DNA of 64,000 nt. It comes from a bacterium (GTDB taxonomy: Bacteria > Hydrothermota > Tepidihabitantia > Tepidihabitantales > Tepidihabitantaceae). How positions within the stretch are numbered: the stretch's first letter is position 1; every line of letters starts with the position of its first letter. The notes below the pieces were generated by a model, which saw only the letters and a program-made list of their open reading frames with translations, made no database searches and had not been told where the DNA came from. The stretch lies in NCBI GenBank assembly GCA_035505375.1, contig DATJQV010000024.1, positions 57,835 through 121,834 on the forward strand, read 5' to 3'. The position numbers and the translations under genes are program-made. Of this stretch, positions 15,788 to 23,774 are shown piece by piece.

Positions 15788-15862
15788 CCATTTGACCACT
15801 GCCTTGAGCTTAGCTTGCTCCGTCCCAGTATCAAGAAGCACGAAGTAAGCCCCGGCGCTGGT
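15788..15862 (-). pseudogene. Remnant of another sorting-domain C terminus
   Basis: The frame upstream of the propeller gene reads TSAGAYFVLLDTGTEQAKLK followed by AVVKW, which matches the last strands of a type-IX-like domain (AGVYFVRLDTG...). No gene body precedes it, so it is a leftover 3' end. Confidence 0.55.
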
Positions 15863-15863
15863 T

Positions 15864-16046
15864 CTGTGGCCCGAGGTCCTGGCCAGGATTCGGACGGATG
15901 TCTTCGACATCGCCGCGCCGAAATCATAGCGACTGACAAGTAGACGCCCGCAGCGATGCGGGCAGCCTTTGGCGCTACGCGCATTCGCTCCTCAAGTGCT
16001 GCGCTCTACTGGTGAATTGGCCCGAGAACGGAAATAGGGTGACTGT
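15864..16046 (+). repeat. Left copy of the composite repeat flanking the toxin-antitoxin pair
   Basis: The unit holds a 22-codon tail of the 123-residue orphan gene ending in TAG at 15929, a hairpin GCCCGC/GCGGGC (15946-15963) followed by AGCCTTTGG, and the block CCCGAGAACGGAAATAGGG with TGACTG at about 16021-16045. The same order is found at 16862-17064. Confidence 0.75.
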
Positions 16047-16117
16047 CCGGTTTCCGTGGCCTGGGTTGCGTCGCTGACAAGAGTCGCATCGCCCGAGGCT
16101 ACCCGGCGCGCCTGTGC

Positions 16118-16146
16118 TTGATTTGGCCGCGGGAAGAGGCTATATT
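16118..16146 (+). promoter_or_regulatory. Promoter of the DUF2281/PIN operon
   Basis: TTGATT (16118-16123), 17-nt spacer and TATATT (16141-16146), 24 nt before the antitoxin ATG, which has GAGGTG as ribosome binding site. Confidence 0.6.
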
Positions 16147-16170
16147 GACTCAGCAAACGCGAGGTGAAAG

Positions 16171-16404
16171 ATGAAGACAGTCGATGAAGTCATGGAGTTG
16201 ACGAGAGAGCTTCCCGAGAAGCTACAGGAGGAGGTTCGCGACTTCGCCCGCTTTCTCGCAGCGAAGAGGGCGCGTCCGACCCGCAAGAAGCTGCGCTTGG
16301 ACTGGGCCGGAGGCCTGAAGGACTTGCGTGACAAATACACTTCGGTCGAACTCCAGCACAAGGCCTCGGAATGGCGGGCAAACGATGCTCTTGGTAGACG
16401 CTAA
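16171..16404 (+). CDS. DUF2281-type antitoxin
   Basis: 77 residues. The start MKTVDEVMELTRELPEKLQEE, then VRDFARFLAAKR, is the DUF2281 helix pair found in many small antitoxins paired with PIN toxins; a basic KKLRLDWAGGLKDLRDKYTS tail probably wraps the toxin. The PIN gene starts 20 nt before this gene ends. Promoter and ribosome binding site are visible upstream. The cassette lies between two direct repeats. Confidence 0.82.
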   Translation: MKTVDEVMELTRELPEKLQEEVRDFARFLAAKRARPTRKKLRLDWAGGLKDLRDKYTSVELQHKASEWRANDALGRR

Positions 16405-16846
16405 CGTCTGGCTTGAGCTGCTCCTTGACCAAGAACAGGCAGGACAGGTACGTGATTTCCTCAGGGCGGTTCCGTTGGACGAACTTGCCATAACTGACTT
16501 CGCCCTGCATTCGGTCGGGGTTGTCCTGGCCCGCAACAAGAGGGATGACCTATTCGTGAGGTTTATCTCAGATCTTCTTGCGGACACAGGTGTGCGCTAC
16601 GTGAGCCTCGACTTCGCTGACCTGATGGCTGTGACCGAGACGAGAGAGCGTCTTCCTCTGGACTTCGACGACGCCTACCAGTACGTCGCAGCCGAGAAGC
16701 ATGGCCTGACAATGGTCAGCTTCGACGCAGACTTCGACCGGACCGAACGTGGACGAAAGACGCCGGCCGAAGTGCTGGCAGAACCACCTGTCGCTCACGA
16801 CCGGCCCGCCGCCAAGACCCGCCGTTCCCGAGCCCGCAAAGTCTGA
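16385..16846 (+). CDS. PIN-domain toxin (VapC-like)
   Basis: 153 residues from the ATG at 16385. Acidic PIN residues are visible: Asp5 in LLVDANVWLE, the LDFDDAYQY cluster and the FDADFDR end of the domain. VapC-type PIN toxins are Mg-dependent ribonucleases that cut tRNA or rRNA until bound by their antitoxin. Overlap with the DUF2281 gene supports a toxin-antitoxin pair. After the fold ends near residue 130 there is a basic tail (PAAKTRRSRARKV). Confidence 0.84.
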   Translation: MLLVDANVWLELLLDQEQAGQVRDFLRAVPLDELAITDFALHSVGVVLARNKRDDLFVRFISDLLADTGVRYVSLDFADLMAVTETRERLPLDFDDAYQYVAAEKHGLTMVSFDADFDRTERGRKTPAEVLAEPPVAHDRPAAKTRRSRARKV

Positions 16847-16861
16847 GCCGCCGCCCGAATA

Positions 16862-17064
16862 CCGAAGTCCGAACCGACGTCTTCAACACTCCCGCACAGA
16901 AGCCGCAGCGGCTGAAAAGTGACCGCCCGCGGGAACGCGGGCAGCCTTTGGTTGGGAGGACAGCCGACCTACTCGGTAGTTATCACCTTTCGGCTGAATC
17001 GCACTTCAAGTGTTGTACCTCACTACTAAACTCGCGGGCCCGAGAACGGAAATAGGGTGACTGC
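16862..17064 (+). repeat. Right copy of the composite repeat flanking the toxin-antitoxin pair
   Basis: Contains a decayed orphan-gene tail (EVRTDVFNTPA at 16862-16896), the hairpin GCCCGC/GCGGGC (16925-16942) followed by AGCCTTTGG, and CCCGAGAACGGAAATAGGG with TGACTG at 17039-17063, as in the left copy. Confidence 0.75.
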
Positions 17065-17114
17065 CCTGGGTTACCCTGGTTTCCCATTGGTTTCCCAGAG
17101 CGTGCAGCAGTGCT

Positions 17115-17471
17115 TCACTTGGCAAGCGGGTCAGCGGCGTAACGAGTGAGTTGGGCCCTAACTTTCCTGGTCAACGTGGGGTCATCTTCAGTCGTGAGTT
17201 CTCCCACAGCCCTGGAGAGCTCTGTGACGTATTTATATCGAGTGTGTTCGTCAAGTGCCGCCACGCTACTGTGAGTTATCTTCTCTATGGCGGCGACAAT
17301 AGCATCCACGAGACCATTCTGCCTCGCATCTAGTCCTTGTTTGAACAACGCAGCCACGCCACGGCCCTGCGAGAAGTGCGAGGAGTCCCTCCGCGTAAGA
17401 ACGAGGGTTACGACGTAGGCAGCCGGGACTGCAACCTCCGGCGTGCTTCCACGGAGCAATTCAGACATCAT
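17115..17471 (-). CDS. Unknown protein, third gene of a three-gene module
   Basis: 118 residues; family not recognised. It begins MMSELLRGSTPEVAVPAAYV and is predicted helical and soluble, with ARQNGLVDAIVAAIEKITHS and a C-terminal TRKVRAQLTRYAADPLAK. Its ATG overlaps the stop of the 165-residue gene (ATGA), so the two are surely cotranscribed. No catalytic motif is visible. Confidence 0.65.
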   Translation of the reverse strand: MMSELLRGSTPEVAVPAAYVVTLVLTRRDSSHFSQGRGVAALFKQGLDARQNGLVDAIVAAIEKITHSSVAALDEHTRYKYVTELSRAVGELTTEDDPTLTRKVRAQLTRYAADPLAK

Positions 17472-17965
17472 GCTGGTGGTCCGAAGATGCGCTTCATAAT
17501 CTCGAACTTGTCCCGAGGGAGCGCGGGAATCAGAATCTCCGACGAGAATGGCTTCTGCGGCTTTACGCTCGGGTCCACAAGCGACTTCACCTCATCATAG
17601 TTCATCATGTAGATCATGGGCGTGAAGAGCTCTGGCTTGGCATCTTTGACCAGCTCCCTTAGGTATTTGCCGGTGTCAACGCTAATGGTCTGCTTCGCGA
17701 TCTGCGCATCTATCCCCTTGTACAGGCCGAGCTTGTTCTGTGCGATGGTGGGGTTGTTCTCATCACCGCGGGAGGCTCCTTGGTACAGGCCCCACGCTAT
17801 CTCGCAGGGCAGCGAGGAGGGCGGATTGACTTGGTCGACCGGGGGGATAGACTCCAAATCGTAGAATGGGCTGCACCAGACGTAGTGGAAGCCGTAGTAG
17901 AAGTCTGTGTTGAGCTTGTAGGCAAGATAGCTGTTGGCCGAGTAGAGAAATCGTGTCGGCGGCAT
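17468..17965 (-). CDS. Unknown protein, second gene of a three-gene module
   Basis: 165 residues; not recognised with confidence. The N terminus is aromatic-rich (RFLYSANSYLAYKLNTDFYY, then HYVWCSPFYDL), followed by GLYQGASRGDENNPTIAQNK, where a host-interaction or ligand site could lie, and a C-terminal half of the sort FSSEILIPALPRDKFEIMKR. The aromatic YYGFHYVWC segment is the most distinctive part. It lies between the 250-residue gene and the 118-residue gene on the same strand. Defence function is conceivable from the island context only. Confidence 0.65.
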   Translation of the reverse strand: MPPTRFLYSANSYLAYKLNTDFYYGFHYVWCSPFYDLESIPPVDQVNPPSSLPCEIAWGLYQGASRGDENNPTIAQNKLGLYKGIDAQIAKQTISVDTGKYLRELVKDAKPELFTPMIYMMNYDEVKSLVDPSVKPQKPFSSEILIPALPRDKFEIMKRIFGPPA

Positions 17966-18134
17966 TGGGTCAGCACGGGGTCATGCTAGTGCCTACTTGC
18001 GATGACACCTGATGGAGGGGATGCACGGAACATGCCACGCCCCACCAGGACCTCCGCGTACAGGCGTAGCGAGGGTGGACGGGGCGAACAAGCGCGATCT
18101 TGGATGCTGTATCGCGCACTTGTGCAATCAGGCA

Positions 18135-18887
18135 CTAGCTCGTCTGTACGGCCTTCATGGCCTCATCCAACGGCCGGACGAACCTAGGCAGTATGCGTTC
18201 CTGCATGAATGTATCTCCGACTGTGCCTACGTCGAGCAACTGGTCCACCATCGGCCGGTCCGGCACGAAGGACTGCGTCTGTACATGCACCAGGGCCGTG
18301 ACCGGGTGACCTTTGTCGGGCGACACCCCATCCGCGACCGCCTTCTGCGAGGCCTCACTTGAGAATTCGATGCGCACCCAGGTAGACGGTGCCCGCGACA
18401 ACTCGAAGTCCCACCTCGTGTCCGTGTTCAGCGGCTTGTATCCGGAGACGACGTCACCCAAGGACCCGGGACCCAGGAAAACCGACCTAAACGCCTCGTA
18501 CGGGTTCGCCTTCACTTGCCAGAAGAACGCATATGATTCAGATAGACTGCTGACGTCATACGCTTTCAGGTCGAATCCCTCCGCCACGGATCTGATCATG
18601 CCGGTCCGCAGCTTCAGCCAAATCTCATCCTCAATGCCCTCAGTGGCCTGCGCCTCCCAGGCGTGCATGGTTGTGCGCACCTGCAAGGCCCTCCGTTCAC
18701 TGGTCCCCCATAGAAAGAACACGGCCTTGTTCTTCTCGTCATAGCTGGAAGTGGGCGCCCCAGGGAATAGCTGGGCGACTTGAGATGCCACGAGCCGTGC
18801 CACGGCCTCTCCCGGCACGACATGCGCCTGCGTGTGCAGCATCGTACCTCGAGTGGTCATCTCCGCGAAACCCTTTATTGATACCAT
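18135..18887 (-). CDS. Unknown protein, first gene of a three-gene module
   Basis: 250 residues from the ATG at 18887, chosen for its GGAGG ribosome binding site 6 nt upstream; an upstream in-frame start at 18920 has none. Mixed alpha/beta composition, no signal peptide and no membrane segment. Visible stretches include VARLVASQVAQLFPGAP, AVFFLWGTSERRALQVR, and a C-terminal PMVDQLLDVGTVGDTFMQ. Its size and the paired beta-strand layout recall the sporadic TIGR04255-like proteins, but I cannot support that assignment. A sigma-70-type promoter lies 90 nt upstream. The 170-nt gap to the next gene holds no ORF. Confidence 0.65.
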   Translation of the reverse strand: MVSIKGFAEMTTRGTMLHTQAHVVPGEAVARLVASQVAQLFPGAPTSSYDEKNKAVFFLWGTSERRALQVRTTMHAWEAQATEGIEDEIWLKLRTGMIRSVAEGFDLKAYDVSSLSESYAFFWQVKANPYEAFRSVFLGPGSLGDVVSGYKPLNTDTRWDFELSRAPSTWVRIEFSSEASQKAVADGVSPDKGHPVTALVHVQTQSFVPDRPMVDQLLDVGTVGDTFMQERILPRFVRPLDEAMKAVQTS

Positions 18888-18963
18888 TGTGACCTCCGCT
18901 TCGATGCAGGGCGCGCCCAAGCGTGCCCACTAAACCGCGTTCCAGTCGGACTCGGAGTTACCA

Positions 18964-19143
18964 TTAGGACTGCCGTAATGATAGCATGCCCCCGCAGTCT
19001 GTCAACATGGCCATCGCCCTCATCCTCGGATGCACCCGGCCCAGCGACTCCTGCACGGGGCGATACTCGCCGAACCCGGGCACGCGGGCTTGCGCCAGCG
19101 ATGCCACCACGAGGCCGGAAAGCACGGCGGCTAGGAATTTCAC
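18964..19143 (-). pseudogene. Truncated exported-protein start
   Basis: From a GTG at 19143 (GAGGA upstream) the frame reads KFLAAVLSGLVVASLAQAR, a clean signal peptide, then PGFGEYRPVQESLGRVHP, but stops after 59 codons. The last third runs through the promoter of the next gene. I read it as the 5' end of an exported protein whose body was lost when the unknown three-gene module was joined here. Confidence 0.45.
18978..19005 (-). promoter_or_regulatory. Promoter of the unknown three-gene module
   Basis: On the minus strand TTGACA (19005-19000), a 16-nt spacer and TATCAT (18983-18978), 90 nt upstream of the ATG at 18887. Confidence 0.6.
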
Positions 19144-19298
19144 CTACGTCCTCTACAGAATTGTGAATTGAGAACTGCTGAAGTCAAGTCCGGCGCTCGG
19201 TCAGGCGTTCAGGCCGCGGCTGGTAGCGTGGTTCGTACTGCCGACCCGGAAACGAGAACCAGGAATTGAGAGGTACGGATCTGCGCCGGCGTGCGTGC
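19144..19298. other. Spacer without recognised gene
   Basis: No coding sequence, hairpin or repeat array is convincing here apart from short GAACTG/GAATTGAGA words. Confidence 0.4.
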
Positions 19299-21173
19299 CT
19301 ACCCTTTTTCCAAAGCTTCCTGCATGATCTGGCGCTGGTAGAGTTTCCAGTAGAGCCCTTGGCGAGCCAGGAGGTCGGTGTGCTGGCCGGATTCGACAAT
19401 CCGCCCCTGGTCGAGAACGTAGACGATGTCGCACGCGGCCAGGATGGAGAGGCGGTGCGACACGATGACCAGCGTTGCTCCTTGCATGTAGCCCATCACG
19501 TCGCGGATGAACTGCTGCTCGGTTTCGGCGTCGAGGCTGGCAGTTACGTCGTCGAGCAGGAGAATCCGCGGGCGGTCGAATAGCGCGCGGGCGATGGAGA
19601 CGCGTCCCTGCTGCCCGCCGGACAGGCGCAGGCCGCGTTCGCCGATGAGTTCCTCCGGTCCTTTGGCCATCGCCTTCAACTCGGGTTCAAGCTGAGCGAT
19701 GCGCACGACCTCGCGCAACCGCTCCTCGGTATCCGGTGCAGTGCGGCCGAGGATGATATTGTCGCGGATGGTATCGGAGAACAGGCCTGCCTCCTGGGGT
19801 GCGTACCCGAAGAGCGAGCGGAGCGACTTCACCTCGAACTCGGGCTGCGGGGTGCCGTCCACCGTTATCGCGCCGCTGGTCGGTTCAGCGGCCCGGACGA
19901 GCAGGCGCATGATTGTGCTCTTGCCCGAGCCGACGGTGCCGGCGATGCCGATGCGAGCGCCGGGCGTCAGGACGATATCGATGTCCTGCAAGGCAGGATT
20001 CGAGGAATCGAGGATTCCAGGATTCGAGTGAACGGCTTCGGGCCCTTGAATCCTAGAATCCTTGACCCCTTGGTTCCTTACTGATGCATAGCTGAACCCG
20101 ACCTTGGTCAGGCGCACCTCGGCGAAGTCCGGGGCGGGTTTGGTGCCGGTGTCGACCTTGACGTCTGGCGTGAACTCGTACAACTCGCGGACGCGCCGCT
20201 CTTCCACCCCGGTCTGCCAGATCCAGGTAATCATGTCGGCGATGCCGATCATCGGCCAGACGAGCATGTCCACGTAGGCGTTGAACGCCACGAACTCGCC
20301 GATGGTCAGCTTGCCGCGGATGACGAATGCGCCGCCGAGCACGAGCACAGCCAGCGAGCCGAGACCGGCGACAATGCCGTAGGTCGAGTTGAAGGCGGCC
20401 CGCAGCTTGGCGCCACGTACCGCGGAGCGGATGCGTTCATTGAGGATCTTCCGCAGGCGGCCGGCGTTGCGCTCTTCCATGGTGTAGGCCTTGACCAGCC
20501 GGATGCCCGAGAACGAGGATTCGAGGAAGCTGTTGGTCTCGGACATCTTCTCGCGCCATTCCTTCCACCACTTGTCCACGCTCGGTCCGATGCGGAGGTA
20601 GACGAAGAAGCTGGCAACAGTCGGCACCAGCGTGACCACGGTCAAGAGCCAGTTCATCCGGATGAGGATTACGAGCGTGAAGGCCATGGTGAGCACCGAG
20701 GTCATGGGCCAGAAGATGCCCATCGCGGAGAACTGGGCGACGTCGTTCAGGTCCTGGTCGAGCCGCTCCTGCACGTCGCCGGACGGGAAGCGGTTGGTGA
20801 ATGAGAATCCTTGGTCGAGCACCGAGCGGAAGACCAGGTTGCGCGTCCGCCAGAGGAAGCGCGCGCCTGAAATCATGTAGGCGAGCGGCCGGAAGTCCTC
20901 GGCCAGCGCGCCGATGACCCGGGCTCCGACCAGCAGCAGCACGAGGTTCCGCAGCGTGCTCAAGACGAAGTGTGCGGGGTCGGTCAGTCCATGCTGGATG
21001 GCATCGACGATGTAGCCGATGATGCGGGGATAGGCAATCGCGATGGCGCAGTAGAAAACCGTCAGCGCGACCAGGCCCATAAACTGCTTCCAATCCTGTC
21101 GCCAGAACCGGAGCACGAGCTTCATGTCGAGCAGGGTTATCGCCCGCGGCTTCTGGCCTGCCTTATCCGGCAT
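19299..21173 (-). CDS. ABC exporter half with degenerate catalytic site
   Basis: 624 residues from the ATG at 21173 (AGGGAA upstream). An N-terminal six-helix exporter domain (about 30-320) is followed by the ATPase: Walker A GTVGSGKST, signature LSGGQQGR, Walker B ILLLDDVTAS and H-loop VSHRLS. The residue after the Walker B aspartate is Asp, not Glu, so this half carries a degenerate site as in heterodimeric exporters of the BmrC/BmrD or TM287/TM288 type. The partner with an intact Glu is the next upstream gene. Between the transmembrane domain and the ATPase, about residues 364-395, lies a repeat-coded stretch (NPGILDSSNPALQ) made of GGATTCGA words. Confidence 0.9.
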   Translation of the reverse strand: MPDKAGQKPRAITLLDMKLVLRFWRQDWKQFMGLVALTVFYCAIAIAYPRIIGYIVDAIQHGLTDPAHFVLSTLRNLVLLLVGARVIGALAEDFRPLAYMISGARFLWRTRNLVFRSVLDQGFSFTNRFPSGDVQERLDQDLNDVAQFSAMGIFWPMTSVLTMAFTLVILIRMNWLLTVVTLVPTVASFFVYLRIGPSVDKWWKEWREKMSETNSFLESSFSGIRLVKAYTMEERNAGRLRKILNERIRSAVRGAKLRAAFNSTYGIVAGLGSLAVLVLGGAFVIRGKLTIGEFVAFNAYVDMLVWPMIGIADMITWIWQTGVEERRVRELYEFTPDVKVDTGTKPAPDFAEVRLTKVGFSYASVRNQGVKDSRIQGPEAVHSNPGILDSSNPALQDIDIVLTPGARIGIAGTVGSGKSTIMRLLVRAAEPTSGAITVDGTPQPEFEVKSLRSLFGYAPQEAGLFSDTIRDNIILGRTAPDTEERLREVVRIAQLEPELKAMAKGPEELIGERGLRLSGGQQGRVSIARALFDRPRILLLDDVTASLDAETEQQFIRDVMGYMQGATLVIVSHRLSILAACDIVYVLDQGRIVESGQHTDLLARQGLYWKLYQRQIMQEALEKG

Positions 21174-21637
21174 TGTGCGATTCCCTTTCACGACGACCCA
21201 GAACCAGAAGTGGCTGGCCATCTCGGCAAGAGAGAATTGCCAATGGCCAATCACCAATTACTAACGAATGGCCGAACGTGGTAATGCTCAGTCCCGAACG
21301 GCCTGTCCCTGTACAAGCGTGCAGGATCGTCATTTTCACGAGGATGTTTCTCTCCGCCACGTGTACCCTGATGTCGCCTGGTTCCCGGCAACCATCGGCA
21401 AATGCCGCCCGCGGCGACGCAAGAATCGGGTTCGGTTCTGCTGGAAGACTGGAGTCTTGGATTCGGGACCAATCTGCGGAATCTGTGTAATCTGTGGATG
21501 GCCGTCTCCGCGTTCCTGGTTCCTGGTCCTTTGTCCTTCGTCCGAGCCATCTGCGTCCATCTGCGGTTACGTCCGGTTTGGTTGCGGCCTCCGAGGCCGA
21601 GCCATGTATTCGTTGGGCATTAGCAATTGGGAATTGG
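21174..21637. repeat. Spacer packed with several repeat families
   Basis: Between the two ABC genes. Seen are CCAATTA-type words (21238-21262 and 21619-21645), ATCTGCGGA words (21472-21505 and 21548-21570), TTCCTGG words (21512-21540), and at 21311-21339 a minus-strand block GTGAAAATGACGATCCTGCA that recurs at 23619-23647. No gene is supported. Confidence 0.65.
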
Positions 21638-23425
21638 TCATTGCGGGGCGTTCTCAAGGTATTGCAGCTTGTACAGCCGGCTATAGTAGCCATCCTGGGC
21701 GACGAGCTCGTCGTGGGTTCCCTGCTGGACGATGCGTCCGGCGTGGACCACGACGATGCGGTCAACCATGCGGATGGTCGCCAGGCGATGGGCGATGATA
21801 ATCGCGGTGCGGCCCTTGAGCAGTTCCTCAAGGCCTTCCTGGATGAGGTGCTCGGTGTGCGGGTCGACCGACGATGTGGCCTCGTCGAGAATCAGGACCT
21901 GGGGGTCGAACGCGAGCGCCCGGGTAAAGGCCAGCAATTGCCGCTCGCCCAGCGAGAGGTTGACCCCGCGCTCGATGACGCTGGTGGCGTAGCCTTGGGG
22001 GAGCTGGAGGATGCGTTCATGCATGCGTGCCCGGCGTGCGGCGTCGTGCACCCGGGTTTCGGTGACCGTGTCATCGAACAGGCGCAGGTTGTCGAGCACC
22101 GTCCCGGGAAAGAGGATGACGTCCTGCGGCACGAACCCGACCAGCCGGCGGAGCGACTGGTTCCGAATCCGGGGCAGCTCGGTGCCGTCGAGCGCTATCC
22201 GGCCGGACTTCGGTTCGTAGAACTTGAGCGCGAGGCTGGCGATGGAGGTCTTGCCGCCGCCGGTCTCGCCGACCAGCGCGACCTTTTCGCCTTTGCGGAC
22301 TTCAAGGTTGATGTCCTGCAGCACGGTTCCCCGCCCCTCGTAGGCGAGTTCGACTGCATCGAACCGCAGCGCCTGCCGGAAGTCGCCGGCCGAGAGCTCC
22401 ACTTCGCCGTCCGGCTCAGGCTTGGTATCGAGGATTCCGAGCATGCGCTCAGCCGAGGCGAAGGCGCGCTGCATGATGTGGATCTGCTCCGACACGGCGC
22501 GGATGGGGACGAAGAAGCGGGTGATATAGCTGTAGAACAGGAACAGGCCGCCCACGGTCAGATTTCCCTTCAGGGCAAAGAGGCCGCCGACCCCGAGGGT
22601 CAGGGCAACCCCGGCCATCTCGCCGAAGTCCCAGACAAGCCAGATCCAGGTCCAGATGAACATCTCCTGCTTGCGCACGCCGTAGAGCCGGCGACCCTTC
22701 TCGTCCATCCGGTCGGCGAAGTAGTCCTGGCGGTTGAAGGCCTGCACGACGGGCAGGCTGCGCATCGTCTCGGTGATGAAGTTGTTTATCTCCGCCACGA
22801 TGCGGCGCATCTGGAGGTAGAGCGGCCGCGACCGCTTCTGCAGCAGGTAGAAGCCGACCATCGTGACCGGGAAGAGCCCGGCAATCACGAGGAAGAGCCG
22901 CCAGTTGACCACGAGCATCACGATTGACATGCCGATGAGCATGACCAAGTTGCGGGCGAGCGTGACCGCGGTGGACGAGAACATCTCCTGCAGCGCCGAG
23001 GAGTCGCTCTCGACCCGGCTGATGAGCCGGCCAACCGGATTGCGGTCGAAGAAGCTCGCGGGCAGGCGGACGATGTGGCCGAAGAGCGTATGCTTCAGGT
23101 CGGCAATCGCGTTCTCGCCGATGATGGCCAAGAGGACTTGCTGGAAGTACCCGGCCGCGCCGATGGCAACCTGCAGGACGAGGTAGATGATTCCTATGTA
23201 CAGCAGGCCGCGCGCGTCCTTGTGCGGGATGTTGACGTCGATCGCGTGCTTGACCAGCAGCGGGGCGGCAAGCCCCAGGACGGCCGAGCCGATTAGAAGA
23301 ATGGCCGCGACGATGGTGCGGCCGAGGTACTTCCGGAAGAACGGCCAGACCCGAGGAAGCAGCTTGAACCCTTGTCCTCGGGTCTGTGCTTCCTCTTCTT
23401 CAATGTATATGTCTTCGGCCGGCAA
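21638..23425 (-). CDS. ABC exporter half with intact catalytic site
   Basis: 595 residues from a TTG at 23425 with AGGAG 6 nt upstream. Exporter-type transmembrane domain (about 30-330), then Walker A GETGGGKTS, signature LSLGERQ (the first Gly of LSGGQ is Leu, as often in this subfamily), Walker B VLILDEATSSVD with the catalytic Glu, and H-loop IIAHRLATI. With the downstream gene it should form a heterodimeric efflux pump with one consensus and one degenerate ATP site. Substrate unknown; lipids or drugs are usual. Confidence 0.9.
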   Translation of the reverse strand: MPAEDIYIEEEEAQTRGQGFKLLPRVWPFFRKYLGRTIVAAILLIGSAVLGLAAPLLVKHAIDVNIPHKDARGLLYIGIIYLVLQVAIGAAGYFQQVLLAIIGENAIADLKHTLFGHIVRLPASFFDRNPVGRLISRVESDSSALQEMFSSTAVTLARNLVMLIGMSIVMLVVNWRLFLVIAGLFPVTMVGFYLLQKRSRPLYLQMRRIVAEINNFITETMRSLPVVQAFNRQDYFADRMDEKGRRLYGVRKQEMFIWTWIWLVWDFGEMAGVALTLGVGGLFALKGNLTVGGLFLFYSYITRFFVPIRAVSEQIHIMQRAFASAERMLGILDTKPEPDGEVELSAGDFRQALRFDAVELAYEGRGTVLQDINLEVRKGEKVALVGETGGGKTSIASLALKFYEPKSGRIALDGTELPRIRNQSLRRLVGFVPQDVILFPGTVLDNLRLFDDTVTETRVHDAARRARMHERILQLPQGYATSVIERGVNLSLGERQLLAFTRALAFDPQVLILDEATSSVDPHTEHLIQEGLEELLKGRTAIIIAHRLATIRMVDRIVVVHAGRIVQQGTHDELVAQDGYYSRLYKLQYLENAPQ

Positions 23426-23774
23426 CTGGTCTCCTGGCCGTCAGTATACGCGCCGGAGCGGCCTCAGGGAAGCAGAACCGTGAGCGAGACCACCACGGAT
23501 GAACGCAGCGCGCCAGGATGCGTAAGTCAAAGGTCAAAGTGCAAGACCAAAAGTCAGAACGCCCGGAATGCTGCGAACCAGGCAGCCTTGAAACAGAGGC
23601 AATCCGGGCAACAGCTTTGTGAAAACGACGATCCTGTACGCTTGCATGGGAGATGGATACGGATCGGGCTGGGACGAGGCGGGAGGCGGTCGGCGGCCGT
23701 GGGCGACGACGGACTTGCCTAGAAATGCTACGTCTTGGCTGCTCCGCGGGGAGTGTTGCTGCGTCTAAGAATGT
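23426..23774. repeat. Spacer with AAGGTCA words and a repeated 28-bp block
   Basis: Holds AAGTCAAAGGTCAAAGTGCA-like heptamer words (23522-23562) and the block GTGAAAACGACGATCCTGTA (23619-), which also occurs on the other strand at 21311-21339. A 49-codon frame from the GTG at 23619 exists but nothing else supports it. Confidence 0.5.

Noticed and set aside
21494..22927. Plus-strand open frame of 477 codons opposite an ABC gene
   Set aside because: Antisense to an ABC exporter with all motifs intact; no domain on the plus strand.
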